Shown here: positions 44,827-52,188 of the stretch, one piece after another | Layout: every line of letters begins with the position of its first letter | Position numbering within the stretch: the first letter of the stretch is position 1 | From: Planctomycetota bacterium | Lineage (GTDB): Bacteria; Planctomycetota; Planctomycetia; Planctomycetales; Planctomycetaceae | Assembly: GCA_023417655.1 (NCBI GenBank) | Contig: JAEZFD010000007.1 | Span: forward strand, 62,001 to 126,000 | Reading direction: 5' to 3' | DNA length: 64,000 bases | The notes under the pieces: generated by a model | The model's database searches: none | The model's input: the letters and a program-made list of their open reading frames with translations, nothing else | What the model was told of the DNA's origin: nothing | Program-made: the position numbers and the translations under genes

Positions 44827-45267
44827 TCACTTCGAAGTGAGGTCGAAGTCAATTTTGTTCGAACCCTTCTTCACTGTGCTGCGAAGTTCGCCGCCGGACT
44901 GATATTTCTTGGGGATTTTCACGTATTCAGGCGGTTCCTGTCCGGCGGCTTTCAGTTCTTCCAGCTCGCTTTTCGACAACTTGGCCGTTGAGATTTCGAC
45001 CTGATGTTCCCCCAGTAGTGCACCATTCTGTCTTGCGGTGAATCGCAGAGTGTACTTTCCGTTCACGTCTGTCGCCCCATAGGAAGGGCTTCCGCCTGGC
45101 TCAACAGGGATGTACGTCAAAGTCGCCCCGGCGACTGGCTTTCCATCCAGACGAACGACACCGCTCACGTCTGCCAGCTGCGGGCCAGACTGTCCACATC
45201 CCACCACGAAGAAGACCACGAGAATACCGAGTGAGTGAAGCAACTTTGAAAAGAGTCGACGGTCCAT
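44827..45267 (-). CDS. DUF1559-associated lipoprotein, carboxypeptidase-regulatory-like (copy 2)
   Basis: 146 residues. The leader ends VVGC with the lipid Cys at 24. The body begins LADVSGVVRLDGKPVAGATLTYIP and continues with GATDVNGKYTLRF, the same transthyretin-like domain as the lipoprotein at 25.8 kb, ending with a charged tail. It follows the second DUF1559 gene by 181 bases, so the pair is organised exactly like the first. ATG start at 45267. Confidence 0.86.
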   Translation of the reverse strand: MDRRLFSKLLHSLGILVVFFVVGCGQSGPQLADVSGVVRLDGKPVAGATLTYIPVEPGGSPSYGATDVNGKYTLRFTARQNGALLGEHQVEISTAKLSKSELEELKAAGQEPPEYVKIPKKYQSGGELRSTVKKGSNKIDFDLTSK

Positions 45268-45448
45268 GAAATCAGCGCTGCGATTCAGAGTGAAAAGGGA
45301 ACAACCTTGGTGAGGTGATGTCTGAGAGTGAAACGGAAAAGAGGCTTCAGGGCACGTCGCCAGTGACATTCACAGCAGTCAACTGGCGGCATCGAACTGA
45401 CCAGACCAGCTGCGCGTATTGAGCAGGAATCACTCGGAGCCGACTGCC

Positions 45449-46486
45449 TTAGAACTCGTCGACTGGCTGACCGTCTGCGATCGCGGACAACCGCTGATAG
45501 GTACCGAACGGTCCATTCACGTTATTGTTAGCATTCGAATAGCCAGTATTGGTGTGATGAATGTTCTCGCTGATGAAACGAACGGATCCGTCTCCCATCA
45601 GGAACTGTCCCCCACCGATGTGGGCACTATGAAATGCTCTGTGTAACAGCGCTCCGCCAACGGGAGCATTCAGCTTGTACCGGGTCGCACGGACGTGAGC
45701 GAATGGACCCGTCTGATTGGCTCCGACGTTTGAGCAATTTGCTCCGCCGTTCTGAGAGGCGGCACCGTACAGGAATTGCCGTTCTGAACCGTAGTTCGTT
45801 CCTCCAATGCTCTGAACGGGAATGTAGCTCACTTCTCCGACGATGATCGTGTTAGAGGTTCCGTCAGTGATCTCGGCAATGCGTCGTGTCTTGTTCACCA
45901 CGAAGAGGCCGTTATTCCGGGCAGGAGTCGTGATCGTTGAGTTGGTGTCATCACATGCATCTCCGTCAAAGGAACCCATGACACCTGCATAGTTCGTCAG
46001 TGCGATTGCATCCGTGTACCCGACCGCCCCGACGTCATAAATTGAAGTGGTTGCCGGCCCGACATCGCTCGCACAACGGAAGACTTCCAGCGAAGTCGCA
46101 ATTGCCCGATTGTTCCGCCCTTCAGGATCACTGGCCGCACCCGGTGTCCCATGTGGGGCATAGTTGAAGTTGAATTGATTGTAGAGGGCCCCCTGATCCA
46201 GCTGAGGGAGGATCTGTGCTGTCCATGCCCAACCTCCATCTCGGAGAGCCCCGCCCCCTTTTCGGGTGTCGATGTAACCTGGTGGGAAGACCCCATAGAT
46301 GTCGAGATAGTTGTGAAGAGCCAATCCGATCTGCTTCAGGTTGTTTCGGCACTGGCTTCGGCGAGCGGCCTCACGGGCTTGCTGGACGGCTGGTAACAGC
46401 AATGCGATTAAAACCGCTATAATCGCAATAACTACCAACAACTCAATCAAGGTAAAACCGTGATTTCTGCGTTTGTGTGTTTCCAC
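45449..46486 (-). CDS. DUF1559 protein with pilin-like N-terminus (copy 2)
   Basis: 345 residues. The leader is HGFTLIELLVVIAIIAVLIA, then LLPAVQQAREAARRSQCRNN. The body includes the FRCASDVGPAT, DGTSNTIIVGE and MGDGSVRFISENI motifs. The start is GTG at 46486 with AGGAG six bases upstream. The promoter region holds a perfect 10-bp inverted repeat over the likely -10 element, so expression is probably regulated. Confidence 0.92.
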   Translation of the reverse strand: METHKRRNHGFTLIELLVVIAIIAVLIALLLPAVQQAREAARRSQCRNNLKQIGLALHNYLDIYGVFPPGYIDTRKGGGALRDGGWAWTAQILPQLDQGALYNQFNFNYAPHGTPGAASDPEGRNNRAIATSLEVFRCASDVGPATTSIYDVGAVGYTDAIALTNYAGVMGSFDGDACDDTNSTITTPARNNGLFVVNKTRRIAEITDGTSNTIIVGEVSYIPVQSIGGTNYGSERQFLYGAASQNGGANCSNVGANQTGPFAHVRATRYKLNAPVGGALLHRAFHSAHIGGGQFLMGDGSVRFISENIHHTNTGYSNANNNVNGPFGTYQRLSAIADGQPVDEF

Positions 46487-46541
46487 AACCGACTCCTCAG
46501 ATGCAAGTTACGCCGAGTAGTTCCGACGAGAAGCTCGAAAA

Positions 46542-46574
46542 ATAATATCACTACCAATCTAGTCGTGATATTAT
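46542..46574. promoter_or_regulatory. Perfect 10-bp inverted repeat overlapping a -10 box
   Basis: ATAATATCAC (46542-46551), 13-base spacer, GTGATATTAT (46565-46574). On the reverse strand the first-read arm contains TAATAT as a -10 element, 16 bases after TTGCAC (46590-46595). A repressor bound here would block the start of DUF1559 copy 2. Confidence 0.55.
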
Positions 46575-46595
46575 CGTCTTCCGCAATTCGTGCAA
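46568..46595 (-). promoter_or_regulatory. Candidate promoter of DUF1559 copy 2
   Basis: Reverse strand: TTGCAC (46590-46595), 16-base spacer, TAATAT (46568-46573). It lies about 80-110 bases before the GTG start and overlaps the inverted repeat. Confidence 0.4.
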
Positions 46596-46842
46596 CTACA
46601 GAAATCGTGCAGAACGGAAAATTTTGTCGCTTCGGACACATCGGGAGGGACTTGTGTTCGGTCCCTGCGACCTCGTCGGAAGCCCTTTGACGTTATTCAA
46701 TGACAATGTCGAGGAGCGGTCAGCGGCTCACTGGAGCACCTGCCTTCTTCATTCGACCGGCTTTCGGCCCCTTTCGATGCGGCAGTGTCGTTCGCGGTCG
46801 TCTCAAGGAACGTAAACGCGACATGTCAGGTCGACTGCGGCA

Positions 46843-47967
46843 TCATGATCCATGGGGTGGACGGAGCGCAGGTTCCGTGTCCGAGACGAGTCTTGTCTCA
46901 AAACTTCGCCGCTCCGTCTCATATTCCCTCAGGTGCTTGCTGGCCGTTTGTTTCTGTCCAATGAACCACCATTGGAACGCCCCCGCCATGAACATGTTCA
47001 TCAGCAGCATTGGCAAGAAGTCAGGGAAAGGAAGCATTAGCGGAATCAGGGCCGTCAATCCCCACCAGAATCGGCAGTTCCATTTGAGGACAGTGGTAAA
47101 CTCCTTGTCCTTCAAATTCAATTGAGCATATCGGGCGTCCAGTTCTTCTATTGAATTAGCCTCACCTGACAAGGAGAAGTCACGCAACTTTTCAGGGGTC
47201 ACTACAGATCTGATGAACGCATCGATCTCGTCGGAAGGCGGTCCCTTCCAGTTCTGGGACTGACCTCCGTGCGGTGTTCTCACCCGAATGAGTCTGACGT
47301 CCTCGTCCGGTAGGGTCAGGATGAGTTCCCGGAAGTCTTGGCGTTGTTTTTCGACCCGCCAGATGGTGAGCGAAACGGCATCTGCCCAACGGTAACTTCG
47401 TTTCTCTCGCTTGTTCAGTATCTCAACGCCATCTGCGGAGAGATGAACGCGATGTCGGTCAGGCCATTTCATTGAAAGGGTGAGCACCTCAGGGACACGA
47501 GACGGCACAGGCTGAACCCAGACCGAGGAAATGGATGCTGAAACCGCCTTCCGATCACCTTCATCGAGCAGTTCGAAGTTGAGTTTCTGCTTCCACCAAT
47601 ATCGATGAGGCGTCAGGAATTCGTGCTGAGAGCGTCCCCCCTGCACTGTTCCGGATTGAAACTCATCCCACGACCACAGGTCCCACATCCAGAGAAATCG
47701 CCGGCCGACACCGGCGTGGTCGATGCGAATGCGTGTCAGCAGGAACTGACTCAGCCAGATTGCAATCCCCAGCAGAATGCAGACCGAGACAGCGGTGTCC
47801 ACCGGCCCTCGCCGCTGAATGTGAATCCCGATGTACCATGCGATGGGTGCGAGAAGAACGAGCCCACCAATCGCCCAATAAAGTGCGCGACGGTATTCGC
47901 TCGCGAGAAAGAACAACCGCTCGTCCTGCGTGTGATGACCGTCGCTGGGTTTGCTGGTTGTTGACAT
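46843..47967 (-). CDS. Hypothetical membrane protein (374 aa)
   Basis: Two hydrophobic segments near 28-75, a long soluble middle (about 90-310) and two more near 325-365. The middle part is rich in strands and has an RGPV/KWPDRHRVHL character; I recognise no domain. It starts at ATG 47967 with GGGAG four bases upstream. Neighbours are a DUF1559 gene downstream and repeats upstream. Function unknown. Confidence 0.7.
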   Translation of the reverse strand: MSTTSKPSDGHHTQDERLFFLASEYRRALYWAIGGLVLLAPIAWYIGIHIQRRGPVDTAVSVCILLGIAIWLSQFLLTRIRIDHAGVGRRFLWMWDLWSWDEFQSGTVQGGRSQHEFLTPHRYWWKQKLNFELLDEGDRKAVSASISSVWVQPVPSRVPEVLTLSMKWPDRHRVHLSADGVEILNKREKRSYRWADAVSLTIWRVEKQRQDFRELILTLPDEDVRLIRVRTPHGGQSQNWKGPPSDEIDAFIRSVVTPEKLRDFSLSGEANSIEELDARYAQLNLKDKEFTTVLKWNCRFWWGLTALIPLMLPFPDFLPMLLMNMFMAGAFQWWFIGQKQTASKHLREYETERRSFETRLVSDTEPALRPPHGS

Positions 47968-48107
47968 CTCGCTCCCTTCAGGGCCCCTTCGAAGGCCTCG
48001 AAGGTGAAACGTCGCGATGGCCAAGTTGGATGAAACTTTTCGCCCGATGAGTTTGGAAACTCACTTCTTGGGTCGGCAGGTCGACATCTTCATCGATAGC
48101 GTTGCCC

Positions 48108-48147
48108 GTGTGCCATGCTCATGTCGCGGCAGCAGCATGAGCATGCG
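48108..48147 (+). repeat. Dispersed palindromic repeat (REP-like), copy 3
   Basis: CCCGTGTGCC head, stem CATGCTCATG, loop TCGCGGCAGCAG, stem CATGAGCATG, GCG tail. Differs from copy 2 only in two loop bases and flanks. Confidence 0.9.
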
Positions 48148-48320
48148 AATGTCAGTTCAGCAATGTTTGTTGATTTACCCCCCACCAATTCTGTCCGAAT
48201 CGAGCCGCCAAGGCAGTTCAAACGCCCCGGAGTTGTAGTACTCATGGCAACGCAGACTGAATACGCAATTGCGTCATCCACGGCGATGATAAGCGTTCAG
48301 AGGCCAAGGTGTCGCTGATT

Positions 48321-48356
48321 CATGTTCGCTCTGCTAGCGCGATGCGAACATGGCAC
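48321..48356 (-). repeat. Dispersed palindromic repeat (REP-like), copy 4, covariant stem
   Basis: On the reverse strand: GGTGCC head, stem CATGTTCGC, loop ATCGCGCTAGCAGA, stem GCGAACATG. The loop core TCGCGCTAGCAG matches copy 2 exactly, but three stem pairs differ from the other copies by changes on both arms. Confidence 0.88.
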
Positions 48357-48424
48357 CTGGCAACCTTTCGGTGAAGTCCTCAACGGTACGGATGAATGCC
48401 TGTGTATTTTGCTGGGAGCTGGGC

Positions 48425-49198
48425 TTATTTCGCCCGGAGATCAATCACAGAAAGCACGGGGAGGTGGTCGGATGCGACCGGTTCATTGATGATCTTCTGT
48501 TCCTTGATCGAGAGTTTGTCGGAATCGTTAATCAGGACGTAATCAAGTCGGATTCGGGGTTTGTTGGCCGGGAAGCTCGGGCCCTGAACGGAATCGACAC
48601 CGGTCCAACCTTGGCGGAAGAGGTCCATCACAGGACTTTCTGGTTTGGCATTAAAGTCTCCTCCGATAATCACCGGATGCTTTCTTCCTCCGAAGATCGT
48701 TTTTAACTGGTGCGCCTGCTTCAGACGGCTTTCGTCATTGTCATGAACCAGATGCACTGTCGCGATGATCACCCTTTGACCTTCTACGTCGATTTCATGC
48801 TCTGCCGCGATCCGCTGCTCGGCGCCTGGCTCGCCGTCGAGTTTGTGAATGATCGAGTTCTTCAGTGGGAATCGGGATAAAACTGCCTGTCCATAATGTC
48901 CACCCTGAAGTGGAATTGCCGGAGAAAACTTCCCTTGCAGGCCCGTCAGTCGCGCCAGTTCGTTAGTCTGGTCGACTCCTTCCGTCCGCTTTGTGTTGAA
49001 GTCAACTTCCTGCAGGAAGACGACGTCTGGTTCCAGATTGCGGATGGCCTCTGCAATTCGCGGAACATCCAGCTTCTGGTCCAGCCCGCGACAGACATGG
49101 ATATTGTACGTGAGCACGCGAAGCGGAATTTGCGCATCACTCAAACGGCACATCAGCAGGCAGCTCAGGGAGACAACGGCTCTGAAAAGGATTTGCAT
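48425..49198 (-). CDS. Exported endonuclease/exonuclease/phosphatase-family protein
   Basis: 257 residues. A hydrophobic leader (MQILFRAVVSLSCLLMCRLSDA) precedes the EEP fold: LRVLTYNIHVCRG with the metal-site Asn, VVFLQEVD with the catalytic Glu, VIIGGDFNAKPES (Asp-x-Asn), RIRLDYVLIND, and ASDHLPVLSVI with the final Asp-His pair. All catalytic positions are present. Substrate could be nucleic acid, a phospholipid or an inositol phosphate. The ATG has AGGA six bases upstream. The gene is bracketed by REP-like copies 4 and 5, which is notable. Confidence 0.9.
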   Translation of the reverse strand: MQILFRAVVSLSCLLMCRLSDAQIPLRVLTYNIHVCRGLDQKLDVPRIAEAIRNLEPDVVFLQEVDFNTKRTEGVDQTNELARLTGLQGKFSPAIPLQGGHYGQAVLSRFPLKNSIIHKLDGEPGAEQRIAAEHEIDVEGQRVIIATVHLVHDNDESRLKQAHQLKTIFGGRKHPVIIGGDFNAKPESPVMDLFRQGWTGVDSVQGPSFPANKPRIRLDYVLINDSDKLSIKEQKIINEPVASDHLPVLSVIDLRAK

Positions 49199-49265
49199 AA
49201 CGATTCCTGACCGTGATGAATCAAGGTGATGAATGAGAACGGTTGGCTGACCAAGCTTACGGGAT

Positions 49266-49303
49266 GTGCCGTGCTCATGTCGCGTCAGCAGCATGAGCAT
49301 GCG
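49266..49303 (+). repeat. Dispersed palindromic repeat (REP-like), copy 5
   Basis: GTGCC head, stem CGTGCTCATG / CATGAGCATG with one G-U type pair, loop TCGCGTCAGCAG, GCG tail. It lies 67 bases upstream of the EEP-family start. Confidence 0.88.
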
Positions 49304-49336
49304 AACGTTGATCCGCTGTTGTCATCGGGCGGGGCG

Positions 49337-49807
49337 TCAGGTTGCACGTGGCTTAGTTGATTTCTTGCTGGTGATCGGTTCCGTGCGTTCCCATGTTGCG
49401 ATGGGGCCGGGTTCGATTTGGAACAGCGAGTGCCATTCCACCCGTTGCGTGTTTCGCCATTGTTCAAAGATCGTCGGGTTACGAATGGAGAGCTTGTTCA
49501 GCAGGTGGGTCCATTCATAGTTCAACTGGCCTTCCGAGACGGTGATGAGCGCCACTTCACAGGTCGGGCCGATCTTAGTGGCGTCGAATGAGTACCCGCG
49601 TGCGAGGGCTTCTTCGTGCACGCACTTCAGGTAAGAACTGATCGCGAATTCCGGTTGCATGTGAGCGCGGAATCGTTCGAGCTGCGGATGGTGGTGGTAT
49701 CCCTTTGTCTTCCCGAGCAGGACTGCCTGTGCCAGCAGGGCTTCGCGCCAGAGAGCCACGAGCCCTTGCGGGTCGAGATATTTCGGATGCAGAGACCAGA
49801 GTCTCAT
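49337..49807 (-). CDS. Pyrimidine dimer DNA glycosylase family protein
   Basis: 156 residues. The opening MRLWSLHPKYLDPQGLVALW and LLGKTKGYHHHPQLERF are the signature of the family related to T4 endonuclease V, which removes UV-induced pyrimidine dimers by glycosylase/AP-lyase action. The C-terminal 25 residues are basic. The start at ATG 49807 exposes the conserved N-terminus; the frame is open 37 codons further upstream but that part is not family-like. Divergent from the exonuclease gene, 118 bases apart. Confidence 0.83.
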   Translation of the reverse strand: MRLWSLHPKYLDPQGLVALWREALLAQAVLLGKTKGYHHHPQLERFRAHMQPEFAISSYLKCVHEEALARGYSFDATKIGPTCEVALITVSEGQLNYEWTHLLNKLSIRNPTIFEQWRNTQRVEWHSLFQIEPGPIATWERTEPITSKKSTKPRAT

Positions 49808-49925
49808 GTCGTTTGCCTGCAGGGATGAAATGGGAATTGGGAGACTCGGTGAACCAGTCTCGCAGGAATTCTGCGGTTCCGCCATCATCTTGAGTAGACG
49901 AATGACAGTCGCGTACACTGCGGCG

Positions 49926-50444
49926 ATGTCTTATGTCATGGTTGATGTTGAAGCGGACGGCCCGATTCCTGGCGACTACTCAATGGTCTGCTTCGGGGCC
50001 ATTATTGTCGAGCCAGAACTGAACCGGACTTTCTACGCCCGACTGCGTCCGATCTCAGACAAGTTCATCCCGGAGGCACTCGCAATCAGCGGCTTCAGTC
50101 GAGAAGAGTGCGAGACGTTCGATGACCCGAAAACGGTGATGGAACAGTTTCGCGACTGGATTAATGCCAACTGCCGCAGCCGACGGATATTCGTCTCCGA
50201 CAACAACGGGTTCGACTGGCAGTACATCAACTGGTACTTCCATCATTTTCTGGGAGAGAACCCGTTCGGCTTCAGCTCTCAGAATCTGGGCTCGATGTAC
50301 AAAGGCTTCAAGCAGGATCAGTACGTCAACTTCCGGCATCTGCGGAAGACGAAGCATACGCACCACCCGGTCGACGATGCCCGGGGAAATGCCGAAGCCA
50401 TGCTCGCGATGAAAGAGATGGGGATGAAGCTGAGTTTCAAATAG
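49926..50444 (+). CDS. 3'-5' exonuclease, Rv2179c-like DEDDh family
   Basis: 172 residues. The first active-site block is VMVDVEADGPIPGDYS (Asp, Glu), the second the Asp in VSDNNGFDWQ, and the last His...Asp in HPVDDARGNAEAML, so the DEDDh residues are all present. Members act on RNA 3' ends. It is a compact single-domain protein. The ATG is preceded only by a weak G/C-rich region. It ends 40 bases before a strong terminator that it shares with the convergent oxidoreductase gene. Confidence 0.87.
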   Translation: MSYVMVDVEADGPIPGDYSMVCFGAIIVEPELNRTFYARLRPISDKFIPEALAISGFSREECETFDDPKTVMEQFRDWINANCRSRRIFVSDNNGFDWQYINWYFHHFLGENPFGFSSQNLGSMYKGFKQDQYVNFRHLRKTKHTHHPVDDARGNAEAMLAMKEMGMKLSFK

Positions 50445-50484
50445 CCGCCTGCCCCCGTGCCTGTCCTCTACTCGTGATTCAATG

Positions 50485-50535
50485 AAAACTGCCCTCTCGG
50501 TGTGAATGATCACACCGGAGGGCAGTTTCTTTTTC
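50485..50535. terminator. Bidirectional terminator between exonuclease and oxidoreductase genes
   Basis: AAAACTGCCCTC-CGGTGTG pairs with CACACCG-GAGGGCAGTTT around AATGAT, with an A run on the left and TTCTTTTT on the right. Confidence 0.93.
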
Positions 50536-50554
50536 AGCTCTCAATCGTCGGTCT

Positions 50555-51994
50555 TTAGACTTCTTCAGGCAGGACGAATGGAGCGCGGTAGGTTCGCTTC
50601 ACCAGAGCATTCGCGGCGGCATTGCCAGGGAACGACTGGGTGGCCGGATCGAATTCGAGTGCGGCTCCGAGAACCATGCCCGGCGTTGAGCCCGGAATGT
50701 TGTTATTGGCGAGGTGCTCGACCAGGCGCTTGCCGGTTTCACCGAACAGAGCGTCCGACTGAATCCGCTCGTTGGCTTCGTCCACGGTCAGGCTTGATCC
50801 GAGACGCTGCGAGATGTTCCCGAGGTGGCACATGCTTGAGCTCAGATGGCCGTTCGGAACGTCGCAGTTCAGTTCATTCGACTTGCGTGAACGCATCGCG
50901 GCGATGAAGTTCTCACGGTGGAACTGACGTGCTCCGTCGGCTCCGAGGCTTCCTTCGATCTTGCGAATCTCTTTGCCGTCCTTGTCGAACAGGGTGCCTT
51001 TGTCGAATCCGACATAGCTGCCGTTTTCGCACTCAACAACCATCCCGACACTCGCGTCACGGTACTTGTTGTTCTCGTTCGTGCCTGCTTTCGCTGGAAG
51101 GTTGCGGATCTCCATCACGATTGGAGCGGGCTCGTAGCCGTAGTGGATGATGTGGGAGTTCGGAGTCTGACCATTGTCATCCCAGCCGAACCGGCCACCC
51201 ATGCTCCAAACCTTCTTCGGGAGTTCTTTCACTCCCAGTACGGTGCGGGCGAGATCCAGCACGTGAGGACCGTTATTCCCCAGCTCGCCGTTCCCGGTTT
51301 CCCAGAACCAGTGCCAGTCATAGTGGTACTTCTCGCGTTCGATCAGCAGCGGAGCCGGACCTGACCAGAGGTTGTGGTTGACGGTTGCAGGTGGTTTCTG
51401 CGGACCTGACGGTTTCCCAATTGGCTGGCGACGAGAGTAGAACAGAACGCGGACGTTTTTGATCTTGCCGAGTTCGCCTTCACGGATGCTCTTGAGGCCC
51501 TCCTGCATGAACGGCAGGCTGCGGCGCTGGATTCCGACCTGAACGATCCGCTTGTACTTGTCTGCAGCGGCAATCATCTGGTTGGCTTCCCAGATGTTGT
51601 AAGAGCATGGCTTTTCGACGTAGACGTCTTTACCGGCCTGACAGGCCCAGACGGTTCCGAGTGCGTGCCAGTGGTTAGGCACGGCCAGCACGACCGCGTC
51701 CACGCCGGGATCATCGAAGACTTCTCGCAGGTCTTCGTACTTCTTGATCGCTCCCTGCTTCTTTTCGACTTCTTCAGCGCGGGTGCCGAGCACCTTGCTG
51801 TCGACGTCACAGATTCCGACAAGGCGGACGCCCGGGATCTGAGGGAAGCCATTGATGTGCGTTTTGCCGATCCCATTGCCGCCGATCACGACGACCCGGA
51901 TATCAGAGTTCGCGCCCATGACGCGCGACCATGGAGCAATCATGGCAGCAGCGGCAGTCGTTGCCAGAAAATTGCGGCGAGTCAGACGAACCAT
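50555..51994 (-). CDS. Tat-exported Gfo/Idh/MocA-family oxidoreductase
   Basis: 479 residues. A twin-arginine leader (RLTRRNFLATTAAAAMIAPW, 3-22) suggests export folded, as is common for planctomycete members of this family. The dinucleotide motif VVIGGNGIGKTHINGF follows at about 32, EKP occurs in VYVEKPCSYNIWEANQ, and HWFWETGNGELGNNGPHVLD is the usual C-terminal-domain block. The substrate is probably a sugar or inositol derivative. The ATG has AGGGA nine bases upstream. The second Gfo/Idh/MocA gene lies 194 bases upstream on the same strand. Confidence 0.92.
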   Translation of the reverse strand: MVRLTRRNFLATTAAAAMIAPWSRVMGANSDIRVVVIGGNGIGKTHINGFPQIPGVRLVGICDVDSKVLGTRAEEVEKKQGAIKKYEDLREVFDDPGVDAVVLAVPNHWHALGTVWACQAGKDVYVEKPCSYNIWEANQMIAAADKYKRIVQVGIQRRSLPFMQEGLKSIREGELGKIKNVRVLFYSRRQPIGKPSGPQKPPATVNHNLWSGPAPLLIEREKYHYDWHWFWETGNGELGNNGPHVLDLARTVLGVKELPKKVWSMGGRFGWDDNGQTPNSHIIHYGYEPAPIVMEIRNLPAKAGTNENNKYRDASVGMVVECENGSYVGFDKGTLFDKDGKEIRKIEGSLGADGARQFHRENFIAAMRSRKSNELNCDVPNGHLSSSMCHLGNISQRLGSSLTVDEANERIQSDALFGETGKRLVEHLANNNIPGSTPGMVLGAALEFDPATQSFPGNAAANALVKRTYRAPFVLPEEV

Positions 51995-52188
51995 AACCAA
52001 CTTTCCCTGTACAGAGATTTGAGGAGTAACCGGTCACTGGACCACCGCCTCGCTCGACCCTAACTCCGGGACCGCCTCAACTGTTTCATGAAACCATCGA
52101 AGATGCCCGGATGCCCGCACAATCACGAGCCCTGTTGAGGCTCGCGACCGCGTGGCGAACGGTGTCAATTCTGTCTTTCGATCAATAC

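Larger units (their letters stand above)
46487..46842. other. Intergenic region upstream of DUF1559 copy 2
   Basis: 356 bases. It contains the promoter and inverted repeat at 46542-46595. No gene supported; the flanking open frames are unrelated to any recognised family. Confidence 0.5.
47968..48424. other. Intergenic region with facing palindromic repeats
   Basis: 457 bases with two REP-like copies in opposite orientation (48108 forward, 48321 reverse). No gene supported. Confidence 0.55.

Noticed and set aside
46985..47000. Palindrome ATGAACATGTTCAT
   Set aside because: Lies inside the coding region of the 374-residue membrane protein and is explained by its codons.
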